This document shows positions 8,856 to 16,532 of a stretch of 24,454 bases of DNA, in pieces. The notes beneath the pieces are model-generated. The model was not told the origin of the DNA and searched no databases. It saw only the letters and a program-made list of their open reading frames with translations. Made by a program: the position numbers and the translations under genes. Source of the stretch: Halieaceae bacterium (GTDB taxonomy: Bacteria; Pseudomonadota; Gammaproteobacteria; Pseudomonadales; Halieaceae); assembly GCA_902518075.1 (NCBI GenBank), contig CABYEX010000020.1, forward strand, positions 1 through 24,454, given 5' to 3'. Position 1 is the first letter of the stretch. Each line of letters begins with the position of its first letter.

Positions 8856-9763
8856 CGTGGGGGAAATACCGTTAGTAACTGTTTTAGCGGATCTTGATGC
8901 GTCTGCACTGGCAACAGCGGGATGCGGAGCTCCCGGAGACGTTTGGTCAGCTGCGCGAGACGGTTCTGATGGTCCGCCTCGTACGCCTCCCGAGCGCCGG
9001 TCACGCTGGTGTCCAGCTGGGAGTGCGTGACGCCATCGGTCACCGCATAAAAACCTGCTTGAGGGAGGCTGGCCTCCAGCGTATCTCCTACTGCAACGGC
9101 CACGATCTGTGTTTTACGCGCCAAGCGCCTCAGGGGCGCCAGATGTTCCTCCTCGAAGAGGTCGTGGAAGTCACTGATCAAAAAGATCCGCGTCCCGGCG
9201 CGCGCGATTCGCTCCAGTGGCTCCAGCAGATCGCCGAGGCTTCTTGTGACCGACCCATCTGCGGCAGGGAGCCCCTCGGCCACCAAATCTTTGATCATAT
9301 TCAACACCGCATGCTGGCTTCGCTTGGGGCGCGTGTCGTGCAGCAGTTCGTCCCCCAGTACCGCGCCGCCGATACGCTCGCCGGCCTGCAGACCGGACCA
9401 CAGCGCCAGAGCGCCCACGTGGGCCGCCATCACCGATTTGAAACAGCGGCTGGCACCAAACTTCATGGGGGAGCGCTGATCCACTGCCACCAAAATGGGC
9501 TGTTCCCTGTCTTCGTGAAAGAGCTTGGTGTGGGGAGTACCCGAGCGCGCCGTGACGCGCCAGTCGATCGCGCGAACGTCGTCTCCGGCTGCATAGGCGC
9601 GTACCTCGTCAAATTCGACGCCTCGGCCTCGTTGGCGCGAGCGGCGCATGCCCGCGAGGTTGGCGAGCGCACGGGTCTGCCCGGTGACATCGATGAACCG
9701 GGCCGCGAATCGAGTGGCGATCAGGCCCTCCGCGGTTACAACGGCACCGCGAGGCCGGGTCAT
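8852..9763 (-). CDS. DUF58 domain protein
   Basis: About 303 residues, no signal peptide or membrane helix. The DUF58 signature is clear: GRGVEFDEVRAYAAGDDVR, IDWRVTARSG and, further on, the H-E-D-R-E segment followed by a VWA-like fold (ILVAVDQRSPM, IFLISDF). DUF58 proteins accompany MoxR ATPases and VWA proteins and are thought to act in the same complex; no activity is established. The start is uncertain: ATG at 9763 gives a 19-bp gap to moxR, whereas TTG at 9790 would add 9 residues and overlap moxR by 8 bp. Neither has a good Shine-Dalgarno. Confidence 0.9.
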   Translation of the reverse strand: MTRPRGAVVTAEGLIATRFAARFIDVTGQTRALANLAGMRRSRQRGRGVEFDEVRAYAAGDDVRAIDWRVTARSGTPHTKLFHEDREQPILVAVDQRSPMKFGASRCFKSVMAAHVGALALWSGLQAGERIGGAVLGDELLHDTRPKRSQHAVLNMIKDLVAEGLPAADGSVTRSLGDLLEPLERIARAGTRIFLISDFHDLFEEEHLAPLRRLARKTQIVAVAVGDTLEASLPQAGFYAVTDGVTHSQLDTSVTGAREAYEADHQNRLAQLTKRLRELRIPLLPVQTHQDPLKQLLTVFPPR

Positions 9764-9782
9764 CGCTTTGCTACTGTCTTTG

Positions 9783-10739
<957 letters not shown>

Positions 10740-10763
10740 GGATCAGACCTTCGTTACTGCGGT

Positions 10764-10787
10764 GTCAGAAATAGCGTCCTTTCTGAC
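10764..10787. promoter_or_regulatory. 8-bp perfect inverted repeat upstream of moxR, possible operator
   Basis: GTCAGAAA (10764-10771) and TTTCTGAC (10780-10787) form a perfect inverted repeat with an 8-nt spacer, beginning 25 bp upstream of the moxR GTG. A weak sigma70-like pair on the minus strand (TTGCAA, then TATTTC with a 16-nt spacer) would overlap it, which is where a repressor site would be expected. A third copy of GTCAGAAA occurs at 10847-10854 across the rmf stop codon. Alternatively the repeat is a hairpin in the moxR leader. Both promoter and operator are inference. Confidence 0.35.
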
Positions 10788-10806
10788 CATTGCAAGGCCC
10801 GAACGT

Positions 10807-10832
10807 TAAAAAAACCCCTGTTGGTTTCAGGG
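10807..10832 (-). terminator. Rho-independent terminator of rmf
   Basis: Read on the minus strand: stem CCCTG, loop AAACCAA, stem CAGGG, one G, then seven T residues (plus-strand A-run 10808-10814). It begins about 15 bp after the rmf stop codon. It separates rmf from the moxR operon, which runs the same way. Confidence 0.75.
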
Positions 10833-10847
10833 TGCTCAGGCGAGTGG

Positions 10848-11051
10848 TCAGAAACCTGACAATTTATAGCATGTCAGCGCGTCTGTGAGGCCCTCTCGCC
10901 AGTCGTTTCGTCCCTCTCGCCAGCCTTCCAACCACTTGATACGCGCTAAACCCGTTAAAAAGGGGCAGTTTTCCTTGGAGCGGCCGGCGAGGCCGAGTTG
11001 ATAGCCTTTGTCAAAGGCGCGTTGGATACGATCTCGCTTGAGTCTTTTCAT
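10848..11051 (-). CDS. rmf: Ribosome modulation factor
   Basis: A 67-residue, very basic protein matching RMF: MKRLKRDRIQRAFDKGYQ, GLAGRSKENCPF and WLEGWREGRNDW align with the E. coli protein (55 residues) from the first residue. RMF binds the 30S subunit in stationary phase or stress and drives formation of inactive 100S ribosome dimers. The extra C-terminal residues resemble the longer Pseudomonas forms. The ATG has GGGAGAG with GGAG 5 nt upstream, a good Shine-Dalgarno, but this element lies in a strong hairpin (see 11055-11094). Monocistronic: own terminator downstream and a structured leader upstream. Confidence 0.93.
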   Translation of the reverse strand: MKRLKRDRIQRAFDKGYQLGLAGRSKENCPFLTGLARIKWLEGWREGRNDWREGLTDALTCYKLSGF

Positions 11052-11054
11052 TGG

Positions 11055-11094
11055 CTCTCCCTTTGCTGGCGGTGTCCGCCAAATGCAGGGAGAG
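11055..11094 (-). promoter_or_regulatory. rmf leader hairpin sequestering the Shine-Dalgarno
   Basis: On the minus-strand RNA, CTCTCCC (plus 11088-11094) pairs with the Shine-Dalgarno GGGAGAG (plus 11055-11061). Inside this are TGC/GCA (3 bp) and TGGCGG/CCGCCA (6 bp) capped by an ACA loop, with bulges of ATT and AA. That is 16 Watson-Crick pairs, ending 3 nt before the ATG. In this state the ribosome-binding site is fully buried. A conserved 'rmf RNA motif' has been described upstream of rmf in pseudomonads; whether this leader belongs to it I cannot test here. Confidence 0.7.
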
Positions 11095-11105
11095 GGGTGT
11101 CTCCC
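11088..11105 (-). promoter_or_regulatory. Alternative (anti-sequester) hairpin in the rmf leader
   Basis: Minus-strand GGGAGA (plus 11100-11105) can pair with the same TCTCCC (plus 11088-11093) that otherwise masks the rmf Shine-Dalgarno, with a 6-nt CACCCC loop. The two structures exclude each other, so the leader can in principle switch between a masked and an exposed ribosome-binding site. The masking stem has more pairs, so a trigger or the order of folding would decide the outcome. The switch is inference; the pairings are visible. Confidence 0.5.
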
Positions 11106-11544
11106 AGCACATCATTGCTCAGCCTCACTATGGTGAGGGGTCCGGGAAAGGGTTGGCGGCCAGCATTGTCATGACATGACACCCAGTGCACTTCAGTCGC
11201 AGGATAATCCGTTGTCCCCCCAAGTGCGCTGCCCGCATCTGATTGGAGGCATGCTATTGCTGTCGCCGGGAAAGTGGCTCGGTTATGACATTAGCGCGGC
11301 GCTGAGCCGTTGTCGAAAACTCTTTTTTTATCAGCATCGATTGCCTTCAGTCGCCCAGGGCATAAGGCAATGTTCACGGGGCTTTCGGCGACCCCATATC
11401 GTCGAGGGCCGATGATAGTGGGCCGCATTTTTTTTCGGGATGGTGAGCGCACTGTCGTTTGCTCTGAACCTACGCAGCAAGGCTATGGCGGCACGAGGGG
11501 CGAAAGGAGCGAGAGAGGGGCGAGAAAGAGGTGATTTTCCCTGA
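11106..11544. other. Gene-free stretch between the rmf leader and the DUF3429 leader
   Basis: No reading frame here resembles a known family or has a convincing ribosome-binding site. It contains a 6-bp hairpin CCTCAC/GTGAGG with TATG loop (11123-11138) and a 15-bp palindrome (11167-11181). There is also an inverted repeat TTGCCTT/AAGGCAA (11341-11370) and a 7-bp hairpin with one G-U pair (11398-11416), followed 11 nt later by eight T residues (11428-11435). A purine-rich tract (about 11495-11533) holds the nonamer GAGGGGCGA twice, 20 bp apart. The rmf promoter should lie in its first part, but I cannot identify clear -10/-35 boxes. Confidence 0.5.
11167..11181. repeat. 15-bp perfect palindrome upstream of rmf
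   Basis: TGTCATGACATGACA is TGTCATG, a central A, then CATGACA: perfectly symmetric. It lies 116 bp upstream of the rmf ATG, near where the rmf promoter is expected, so it may bind a dimeric regulator. No known consensus is claimed. Confidence 0.35.
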
Positions 11545-11666
11545 CCCCAGTGATCCAGGCACACCATCGGGGCGTAATTTCTGCGACTGGATGATCGACT
11601 CTCCAGTTAAGCCATCTTCCCCCAGGTGGCGAATTCTTGCCCCGGCCTTTGGCCGGGGTTTTTTTT
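11545..11666 (+). ncRNA. Candidate structured RNA: attenuator leader of DUF3429 or small RNA
   Basis: Four stem-loops follow one another on the plus strand. (i) CCCC 11545-11548 with GGGG 11569-11572, enclosing GTG/CAC. (ii) ACTGGA 11586-11591 with TCCAGT 11602-11607. (iii) GCCATC 11611-11616 with GGTGGC 11625-11630 (one G-U pair), loop TTCCCCCA. (iv) The terminator at 11640-11666. CGGGGC at 11568-11573 is also complementary to GCCCCG at 11639-11644, which would break the terminator stem and could act as antiterminator. I match it to no known riboswitch or small RNA family. The 5' end is unknown. Confidence 0.45.
11640..11666 (+). terminator. Strong rho-independent terminator 11 nt before the DUF3429 start
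   Basis: CCCCGGCC (11640-11647), loop TTT, GGCCGGGG (11651-11658), then eight T residues (11659-11666): a perfect 8-bp GC stem. The Shine-Dalgarno AGAGG of the next gene begins directly after the T-run, so any transcript of that gene started upstream must pass this terminator. Confidence 0.9.
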
Positions 11667-11677
11667 AGAGGCGTGTT

Positions 11678-12115
11678 ATGCAGAATCGCACCGTGATGCT
11701 GGGACTAGGTTACGCCGGCTTGCTGCCTTTTTATGGCTTTTTGGCAGGCGCGTGGTTGCTCTCGGATTGGCCGCGAGCCGTGTCCGTTCAGGGGTTTGTC
11801 ATCTACTCGCTGGCTATTCTGTGCTTTCTCGGAGGCTCGCTTTGGGGCCGGGTCCAATCCGTTGAGGAGCCACTGATGACGCGACTGTTCATCAGTAACG
11901 GCGTCGTACTGTTCGCGGTGGCAGCGGTTTTAACGGCCAAGGCGTGGCTGGCTACGGTGGCCTTGATGGGGGGGTATCTGGCGCTACTTTGGTACGAACG
12001 TGGCGCGGAGAACCTACCCATATGGTACGCGGCTATGCGCCGAAACTTGACGCTGGGTGTGGTGCTGGCCCACGGCTTATTCTTCGCACACCAGTCACTT
12101 CAATCCCAGATTTAG
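11678..12115 (+). CDS. DUF3429 family inner-membrane protein
   Basis: A 145-residue hydrophobic protein with about four transmembrane segments: 7-28, 38-53, 66-84 and 86-104, with a last hydrophobic stretch at 125-138. The motif LGYAGLLPFYGFLA near the start and ILCFLGGSLWGR at about residues 46-57 are characteristic of DUF3429. The function of the family is unknown. ATG is preceded by AGAGG at a 7-nt spacing, directly after the terminator T-run. The stop codon overlaps that of convergent mobA by 2-4 bp. Expression may depend on read-through of the upstream terminator (inference). Confidence 0.88.
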   Translation: MQNRTVMLGLGYAGLLPFYGFLAGAWLLSDWPRAVSVQGFVIYSLAILCFLGGSLWGRVQSVEEPLMTRLFISNGVVLFAVAAVLTAKAWLATVALMGGYLALLWYERGAENLPIWYAAMRRNLTLGVVLAHGLFFAHQSLQSQI

Positions 12116-12675
12116 GGTGAAATTGAAGCAGGCAGGTCCGCATCCTTGAGCCAAGCGGCGTCGACTGGGATGGGTCGTGCGCCCACTTTGTCCAGTAGTC
12201 CGGTGATTTTCCGGCCTCCGCCATCAAAAAAAGCTTCGCAGTCTGCCAGCGTGTCGACATGCAGCCTTAAGCAGGGAGAATGCCGACCCTCCGTGTCGGT
12301 CAAAAAAATGGCCGTGTCATCTTCCTGCCACTCGCTTTCGAGCGTGGTGATGACCTGCTCCGGCGCGCCGATCAAATCAACAGGTAGTAGCATTAGTGTG
12401 GGATAGACGGCTGCAGATAGCAGAGCAGTGATGCCCGCACAGGGTCCCTGGTTGGCAACTAACTCGCACAGTATCCGATCAGCAAAATGCTGATAGAAAT
12501 AGGGGTGACCGCGGCAGCAGATCAGGACCTCACCCGCGCCTTGCGGGCGCGGCGTTGCGATCCCGGCGACCAGCGGGCGCCCCTGATGCGCTATGAGGCC
12601 TTTGTCACGGCCGCCCCAGCGAGCGCCCTGACCGCCCGCCAAAATACCCAAGCTGTAAGCCCGAGCTGCATTCAA
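12112..12675 (-). CDS. mobA: Molybdenum cofactor guanylyltransferase
   Basis: A 187-residue cytoplasmic enzyme that transfers GMP from GTP to molybdopterin cofactor, giving the guanine dinucleotide form used by DMSO-reductase-family enzymes. The nucleotide-binding loop LAGGQGARWGGRDKGL (residues 12-27, with K25) is the MobA signature. QGPCAGITALLS and LLPVD further on fit the GTP-binding and metal-binding Asp regions. Start codon appears to be TTG at 12675, with GAGGG about 9 nt upstream; no in-frame ATG lies near. Convergent with DUF3429 and divergent from tsaB across only 48 bp. No other molybdenum cofactor gene is in view. Confidence 0.92.
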   Translation of the reverse strand: MNAARAYSLGILAGGQGARWGGRDKGLIAHQGRPLVAGIATPRPQGAGEVLICCRGHPYFYQHFADRILCELVANQGPCAGITALLSAAVYPTLMLLPVDLIGAPEQVITTLESEWQEDDTAIFLTDTEGRHSPCLRLHVDTLADCEAFFDGGGRKITGLLDKVGARPIPVDAAWLKDADLPASISP

Positions 12676-12723
12676 ACTTCAGTCCCTCTATGGGATCATC
12701 GACGCTTAGTCTGACTATAGCTC

Positions 12724-13437
12724 ATGCCGCCTATGTCGCGTGTTCTGGCACTCGATACCTCCACTCATACCTGTACGCTCGCCCTGTATGACGAGGGCGA
12801 GCTGTACGGTTGCCATGAAATTGTGGCGCGTGCCCACAACCGTCATATTCTGGGCATGTTGTCAGCGATTTTGGACGGCAGGGCGCTGGCCGATGCTGTC
12901 GATGTCATTGCCTGCGGGGTGGGGCCGGGGTCGTTCACGGGTTTGCGCGTCGCAGTGAGTGTGGCGCAGGGATTAGCCTGGTCTCAGGCGCTACCGGTAC
13001 ACGGATTCTGCTCCCTGACCGCTCAGGCGTATGCCGCGGCGCATCATGGCTTTTTGCAGGACGGTGACCGTGTGCTCTCGACCATCGACGCCCAGATCGA
13101 TGAATTCTATGGGCTCTGGGGTGGGTGGCGAGAGGGTGCTTTCGTCGCCGATGGTGGCGCATTTGTGGGCGCGCCGGAGGACTTGCTTGCTGAGTCGTCG
13201 CGTCCGGCGATGGTAGTGATCGGATCCGGGGCGCGGTATCAAGAGCGCATGCCTGACGACCTCACGTCTGCGGCCCAGTGGCTGCCTGAGGTGACACCGG
13301 ACGCCCGTGTCATGGCCGAGCTCTTGGGTGGGGGCGCGCTACCTCTGCAGCCCGAGCCTGCCCACGCGTTGTCGCCGCAGTATGTTCAGCGCGACATTGG
13401 TTGGAAGAAATTATCGGAGCAGGGCCGCCGTGACTGA
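12724..13437 (+). CDS. tsaB: tRNA threonylcarbamoyladenosine biosynthesis protein TsaB
   Basis: A 237-residue ASKHA-fold protein. RVLALDTSTHTCTLAL at the N-terminus and GVGPGSFTGLRVAVSVAQGLA at about 67-87 are diagnostic for TsaB (YeaZ). TsaB partners TsaD and TsaE to place the t6A modification at A37 of ANN-decoding tRNAs; it is a scaffold without its own catalytic site. Two in-frame ATGs compete (12724 and 12733), neither with a strong Shine-Dalgarno; the second, MSRVLALDTS, fits the family length slightly better. First gene of a tight plus-strand run; its stop overlaps the uppP start region by 8 bp. Confidence 0.95.
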   Translation: MPPMSRVLALDTSTHTCTLALYDEGELYGCHEIVARAHNRHILGMLSAILDGRALADAVDVIACGVGPGSFTGLRVAVSVAQGLAWSQALPVHGFCSLTAQAYAAAHHGFLQDGDRVLSTIDAQIDEFYGLWGGWREGAFVADGGAFVGAPEDLLAESSRPAMVVIGSGARYQERMPDDLTSAAQWLPEVTPDARVMAELLGGGALPLQPEPAHALSPQYVQRDIGWKKLSEQGRRD

Positions 13438-14224
13438 TTGGGTCCAAGTGTTGGTGTTGGCCCTGATTCAAGGCATCACCGAATTTCTGCCGGTATCTAG
13501 CTCTGCGCACCTGATTTTGCCGGCGCAGATATGGGGCTGGATCGATCAGGGCCTGCTGTTTGACGTAGCTGTGCATGCGGGCACCTTGTGCGCGGTGCTC
13601 TGGTACTTCCGCGACAAGATGATCAACTTGGCAAAGAGCATCTTGCCGGGTGGCCCGCGGGATCAATCGGAACTGTGGGCTCTGGTGGTGGCGACTGTGC
13701 CCGTGGTGTTGGCGGGCTTGCTGTTCAAGGGTGTGATCGCCACCGATGCGCGGGCTGCTAATGTGATTATCGTGACCACGCTTCTGTTCGGCGTCTTGCT
13801 GGGCCTTGCTGACCGATTCTCCCGGCGCGGCGCAAAACACACTGGCTCCGTAACGCTCCGCGACGCGCTTCTGATCGGATTGGCACAGGTGTTTGCCCTG
13901 ATCCCCGGTACATCGCGATCCGGCGTGACCATCACGGCCGCCTTGTTTCTGGGTTACCATCCGGCCGCCGCGACCCGCTTCTCGTTGTTACTGAGTGTGC
14001 CGGTGATTGGCGGCGCCGTGGTGCTGATGCTCGCGACCATGGGGTCAGGCGAGTCATCGCTTTCCGGGGGGGCGGCGTTCGTCGCTTTCGCGCTCTCGGC
14101 GATATTTGCTTATGCCACGATCAAAGCCTTTATGTATTGGGTAGAGCGAATCGGGCTAATGCCTTTTGTGCTGTATCGATTGGCTTTGGGAGGGTTATTG
14201 TGGGTGTGGATCATTCAGGGTTAA
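13430..14224 (+). CDS. uppP: Undecaprenyl-diphosphatase UppP/BacA
   Basis: A 264-residue polytopic inner-membrane enzyme that dephosphorylates undecaprenyl diphosphate, recycling the lipid carrier for peptidoglycan and other envelope polymers; it also gives bacitracin resistance. Catalytic motifs: GITEFLPVSSSAHL (residues 15-28, with E18 and H27) and PGTSRSGVTI, carrying the conserved Arg. About eight hydrophobic helices fit the family. The first Glu found in the E. coli enzyme (E17) is Gln here, as in many homologues. The GTG start has AGGG 5 nt upstream and overlaps the tsaB stop by 8 bp; in-frame starts further upstream lie inside tsaB and were rejected. Confidence 0.95.
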   Translation: MTDWVQVLVLALIQGITEFLPVSSSAHLILPAQIWGWIDQGLLFDVAVHAGTLCAVLWYFRDKMINLAKSILPGGPRDQSELWALVVATVPVVLAGLLFKGVIATDARAANVIIVTTLLFGVLLGLADRFSRRGAKHTGSVTLRDALLIGLAQVFALIPGTSRSGVTITAALFLGYHPAAATRFSLLLSVPVIGGAVVLMLATMGSGESSLSGGAAFVAFALSAIFAYATIKAFMYWVERIGLMPFVLYRLALGGLLWVWIIQG

Positions 14225-14228
14225 CAAC

Positions 14229-15506
14229 ATGACGCAGATCGAAGCACTGCTCGGATTTCTCGGCGAGGCGGTCACGCCCTTTCATGCTGTGGCGGCAATG
14301 TCGCTTCGACTTCAGGATGCCGGGTTTGAGGAGGTTCAACGGTTCGACCCTGCGGCCATGACCGCCGGCCGCGGCTATTACATGACCCGACAGGGCAGTT
14401 CGCTGATCGCAGTGCGGGCGGGGCAAGGCCGCTTGGATGCGGGGCTAAGGCTCGTCGGCGCTCATACCGACAGCCCGAACCTCTCAGTAAAGCCCAACCC
14501 TGTGAAAGGTCGCGATGGCTGTGTGCAGTTGGGGGTCGACGTCTATGGCGGTGCGCTACTCAACCCCTGGTTTGACCGCGATCTCGCCATAGCGGGTCGC
14601 GTGACGCTGCTGAGCGCGTCGGGAGAGCTGTGTTCCACGCTATTTGATTCGGCCCGCCCGGTCGCAGTCGTGCCCAGTCTGGCGATTCATCTTGACCGGG
14701 ACGCCAATAAACAGCGCAGCATCAACCCTCAGAAAGATGTGGTGCCGTTGGTCATGCTGGGGGATCCCCAGCAGTTCGATTTCAAGGTGTGGCTGGCTGA
14801 GACCCTCACCGCTCAGGATACCCAGTGGCAGGATGCGCGGGTGATGGACTACGAGTTGTCTCTGTATGACGTTCAGGCACCCGCTGTCGCGGGTATGGAT
14901 GAGTCCTGGATCACCTCCGCCCGACTGGACAACCTGCTGAGTTGTTTCGCGGGCCTCAGCGCGCTGATCGATGCCGACGATGCCGAGTGGTCGATGCTGG
15001 TGTCAACCGATCATGAGGAGGTGGGGAGCGCCTCAACAGTGGGGGCGCAGGGGCCCATGCTTATGGATGCGCTGACCGCGCTGGTGCCCGAGCCTCAAGA
15101 CAACCAGCAGCTACGCACGGATTCCTGGATGCTCTCGGTGGACAACGCGCATGCGGTGCATCCCAACTATGCGGACAAGCACGACGACCAGCACAGCCCA
15201 CGATTGGGTGGCGGACCTGTGATCAAAATTAATCGCAATCAGCGTTACGCAACGGACAGCGAGGGCGCGGCGCGACTGAGGCTATTGGCTGAACGGGCCG
15301 AGGTAGATGTGCAGGCATTTGTGATGCGCGCCGACTTGGCCTGCGGCAGCACGATTGGCCCCATTACCGCGACCGAGACAGGCATTGCCACCACGGATCT
15401 GGGCGTGCCGACCCTGGCCATGCACTCGATTCGCGAGCTGGCCTGTGCGGCGGATATTCCGCAGCTGGTGTCGCTACTCACGGCGTTCTACCGGCGTCTG
15501 GTCTGA
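14229..15506 (+). CDS. apeB: M18 family aminopeptidase (aspartyl aminopeptidase type)
   Basis: A 425-residue cytoplasmic di-zinc aminopeptidase releasing acidic N-terminal residues. Metal-site motifs are present in order: GAHTDSPNL (H79, D81), SARLDNLLS with the bridging Asp, [11 protein letters not shown] with the catalytic Glu pair, a [11 protein letters not shown] segment, and the closing MHSIRE with the last His ligand. Length matches bacterial ApeB proteins. ATG at 14229 lies 4 bp after the uppP stop, with a weak AGGG upstream; upstream in-frame starts overlap uppP and do not resemble the family N-terminus. Confidence 0.93.
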   Translation: MTQIEALLGFLGEAVTPFHAVAAMSLRLQDAGFEEVQRFDPAAMTAGRGYYMTRQGSSLIAVRAGQGRLDAGLRLVGAHTDSPNLSVKPNPVKGRDGCVQLGVDVYGGALLNPWFDRDLAIAGRVTLLSASGELCSTLFDSARPVAVVPSLAIHLDRDANKQRSINPQKDVVPLVMLGDPQQFDFKVWLAETLTAQDTQWQDARVMDYELSLYDVQAPAVAGMDESWITSARLDNLLSCFAGLSALIDADDAEWSMLVSTDHEEVGSASTVGAQGPMLMDALTALVPEPQDNQQLRTDSWMLSVDNAHAVHPNYADKHDDQHSPRLGGGPVIKINRNQRYATDSEGAARLRLLAERAEVDVQAFVMRADLACGSTIGPITATETGIATTDLGVPTLAMHSIRELACAADIPQLVSLLTAFYRRLV

Positions 15507-15522
15507 AGGAAGTGAGGACATC

Positions 15523-16530
15523 ATGAGTTCAACTCGGGTACTGACGGGCATCACGACAACCGGTACGCCGCATCTGGGCAACTATGTCGGCGCGATCCGT
15601 CCTGCCATCGCTGCCTCCAGAGATCCATCGGTGGATGCCTATCTGTTTCTTGCCGACTACCACGCGCTGATCAAAAATCAGAATCCCGATGAGGTGGCGC
15701 AATCCAGCCGCGAGATCGCGGCAACCTGGTTGGCGCTGGGTCTCGACCCGGAGAAGACCTATTTCTATCGCCAGTCGGATATCCCGGAGATCACCGAGTT
15801 GAGCTGGGTACTGACCTGTTCAGCGGCAAAAGGTCTAATGAATCGGGCGCACGCCTACAAAGCCGCTGTGCAGGCCAATGAGGAGTCCGGCGAGGATCCG
15901 GACTTTGGGATCACCATGGGGTTGTTTTCTTATCCCATCCTGATGGCCGCTGATATTTTGATTTTCAACGCACATCAGGTGCCGGTGGGTCGCGATCAAA
16001 TTCAGCATGTTGAGATGGCGCGGGACATTGCGCAGCGGTTTAACCATCACTATGGCGAGACATTCACCTTGCCCGAGGCGGTGGTGGATGACCATGTCGC
16101 GGTCTTGCAGGGTCTGGATGGACGCAAGATGAGTAAGAGCTACGGCAATACCATTCCTCTGTTTGGTGCACCCAAGCAGCTGCAAAAAGGGATCAACAAG
16201 ATCAAGACCAACTTGCTGGAGCCCGGTGAGCCGAAAGACCCCGATGACTCAACGGTGTTTCAGGTGTGGTGTGCGTTTGCGGACGAGGCTGAGCGGGCGC
16301 AAATGCGACACGCCTATGTCGATGGCATTGCCTGGGGTGAGGCCAAAAAACTGCTGTTTGAGCGGGTCAATGACGAGTTGGCGCCTGCGCGGGAGATCTA
16401 CGATCGCCTGATGGCGAATCCCGAGGAGGTTGAAGCCATCCTCAAGCAGGGCGCCGAGCGCCTTAGGCCGCAAAGTACTGCGCTACTGGAAAAAGTGCGC
16501 CACGCCGTCGGCCTGCGCGCCTACCGCTAA
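15523..16530 (+). CDS. trpS: Tryptophanyl-tRNA synthetase
   Basis: A 335-residue class I aminoacyl-tRNA synthetase charging tRNA-Trp, close in length to the E. coli enzyme (334). The HIGH-type ATP motif is PHLGN at residues 16-20, the KMSKS loop is intact at 202-206, and [19 protein letters not shown] fits the tryptophan pocket region. ATG at 15523 follows GAGG at a 6-nt spacing, 16 bp after the apeB stop, so it is probably the last gene of that transcription unit. It converges with the TonB receptor gene, with only 2 bp between the stop codons and no visible terminator. Confidence 0.97.
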   Translation: MSSTRVLTGITTTGTPHLGNYVGAIRPAIAASRDPSVDAYLFLADYHALIKNQNPDEVAQSSREIAATWLALGLDPEKTYFYRQSDIPEITELSWVLTCSAAKGLMNRAHAYKAAVQANEESGEDPDFGITMGLFSYPILMAADILIFNAHQVPVGRDQIQHVEMARDIAQRFNHHYGETFTLPEAVVDDHVAVLQGLDGRKMSKSYGNTIPLFGAPKQLQKGINKIKTNLLEPGEPKDPDDSTVFQVWCAFADEAERAQMRHAYVDGIAWGEAKKLLFERVNDELAPAREIYDRLMANPEEVEAILKQGAERLRPQSTALLEKVRHAVGLRAYR

Positions 16531-16532
16531 AG

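Noticed and set aside
10848..10889. C-terminal extension of RMF relative to E. coli
   Set aside because: Pseudomonas RMF proteins have a similar longer tail, so this is normal for the family.
11310..11330. T-run after CGGC/GCCG as a terminator
   Set aside because: The stem is only 4 bp and the T-run begins about 13 nt after it, so it does not fit an intrinsic terminator.
11176..11415. A 79-codon plus-strand open frame in the gene-free stretch
   Set aside because: No family resemblance, no Shine-Dalgarno, and it starts inside the palindrome; composition is not protein-like.
11495..11523. Repeated GAGGGGCGA in a purine-rich tract as a possible CRISPR-like or regulatory repeat
   Set aside because: Only two copies of nine bases, 20 bp apart, in a low-complexity purine run; chance is likely.
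11331..11567. A 78-codon minus-strand open frame in the same gap
   Set aside because: Basic, low-similarity translation through a pyrimidine-rich tract; overlaps the candidate structured RNA and lacks a ribosome-binding site.
13307..13429. Upstream extension of uppP
   Set aside because: The added residues lie inside tsaB in another frame and do not resemble the UppP N-terminus; GTG 13430 with AGGG fits.
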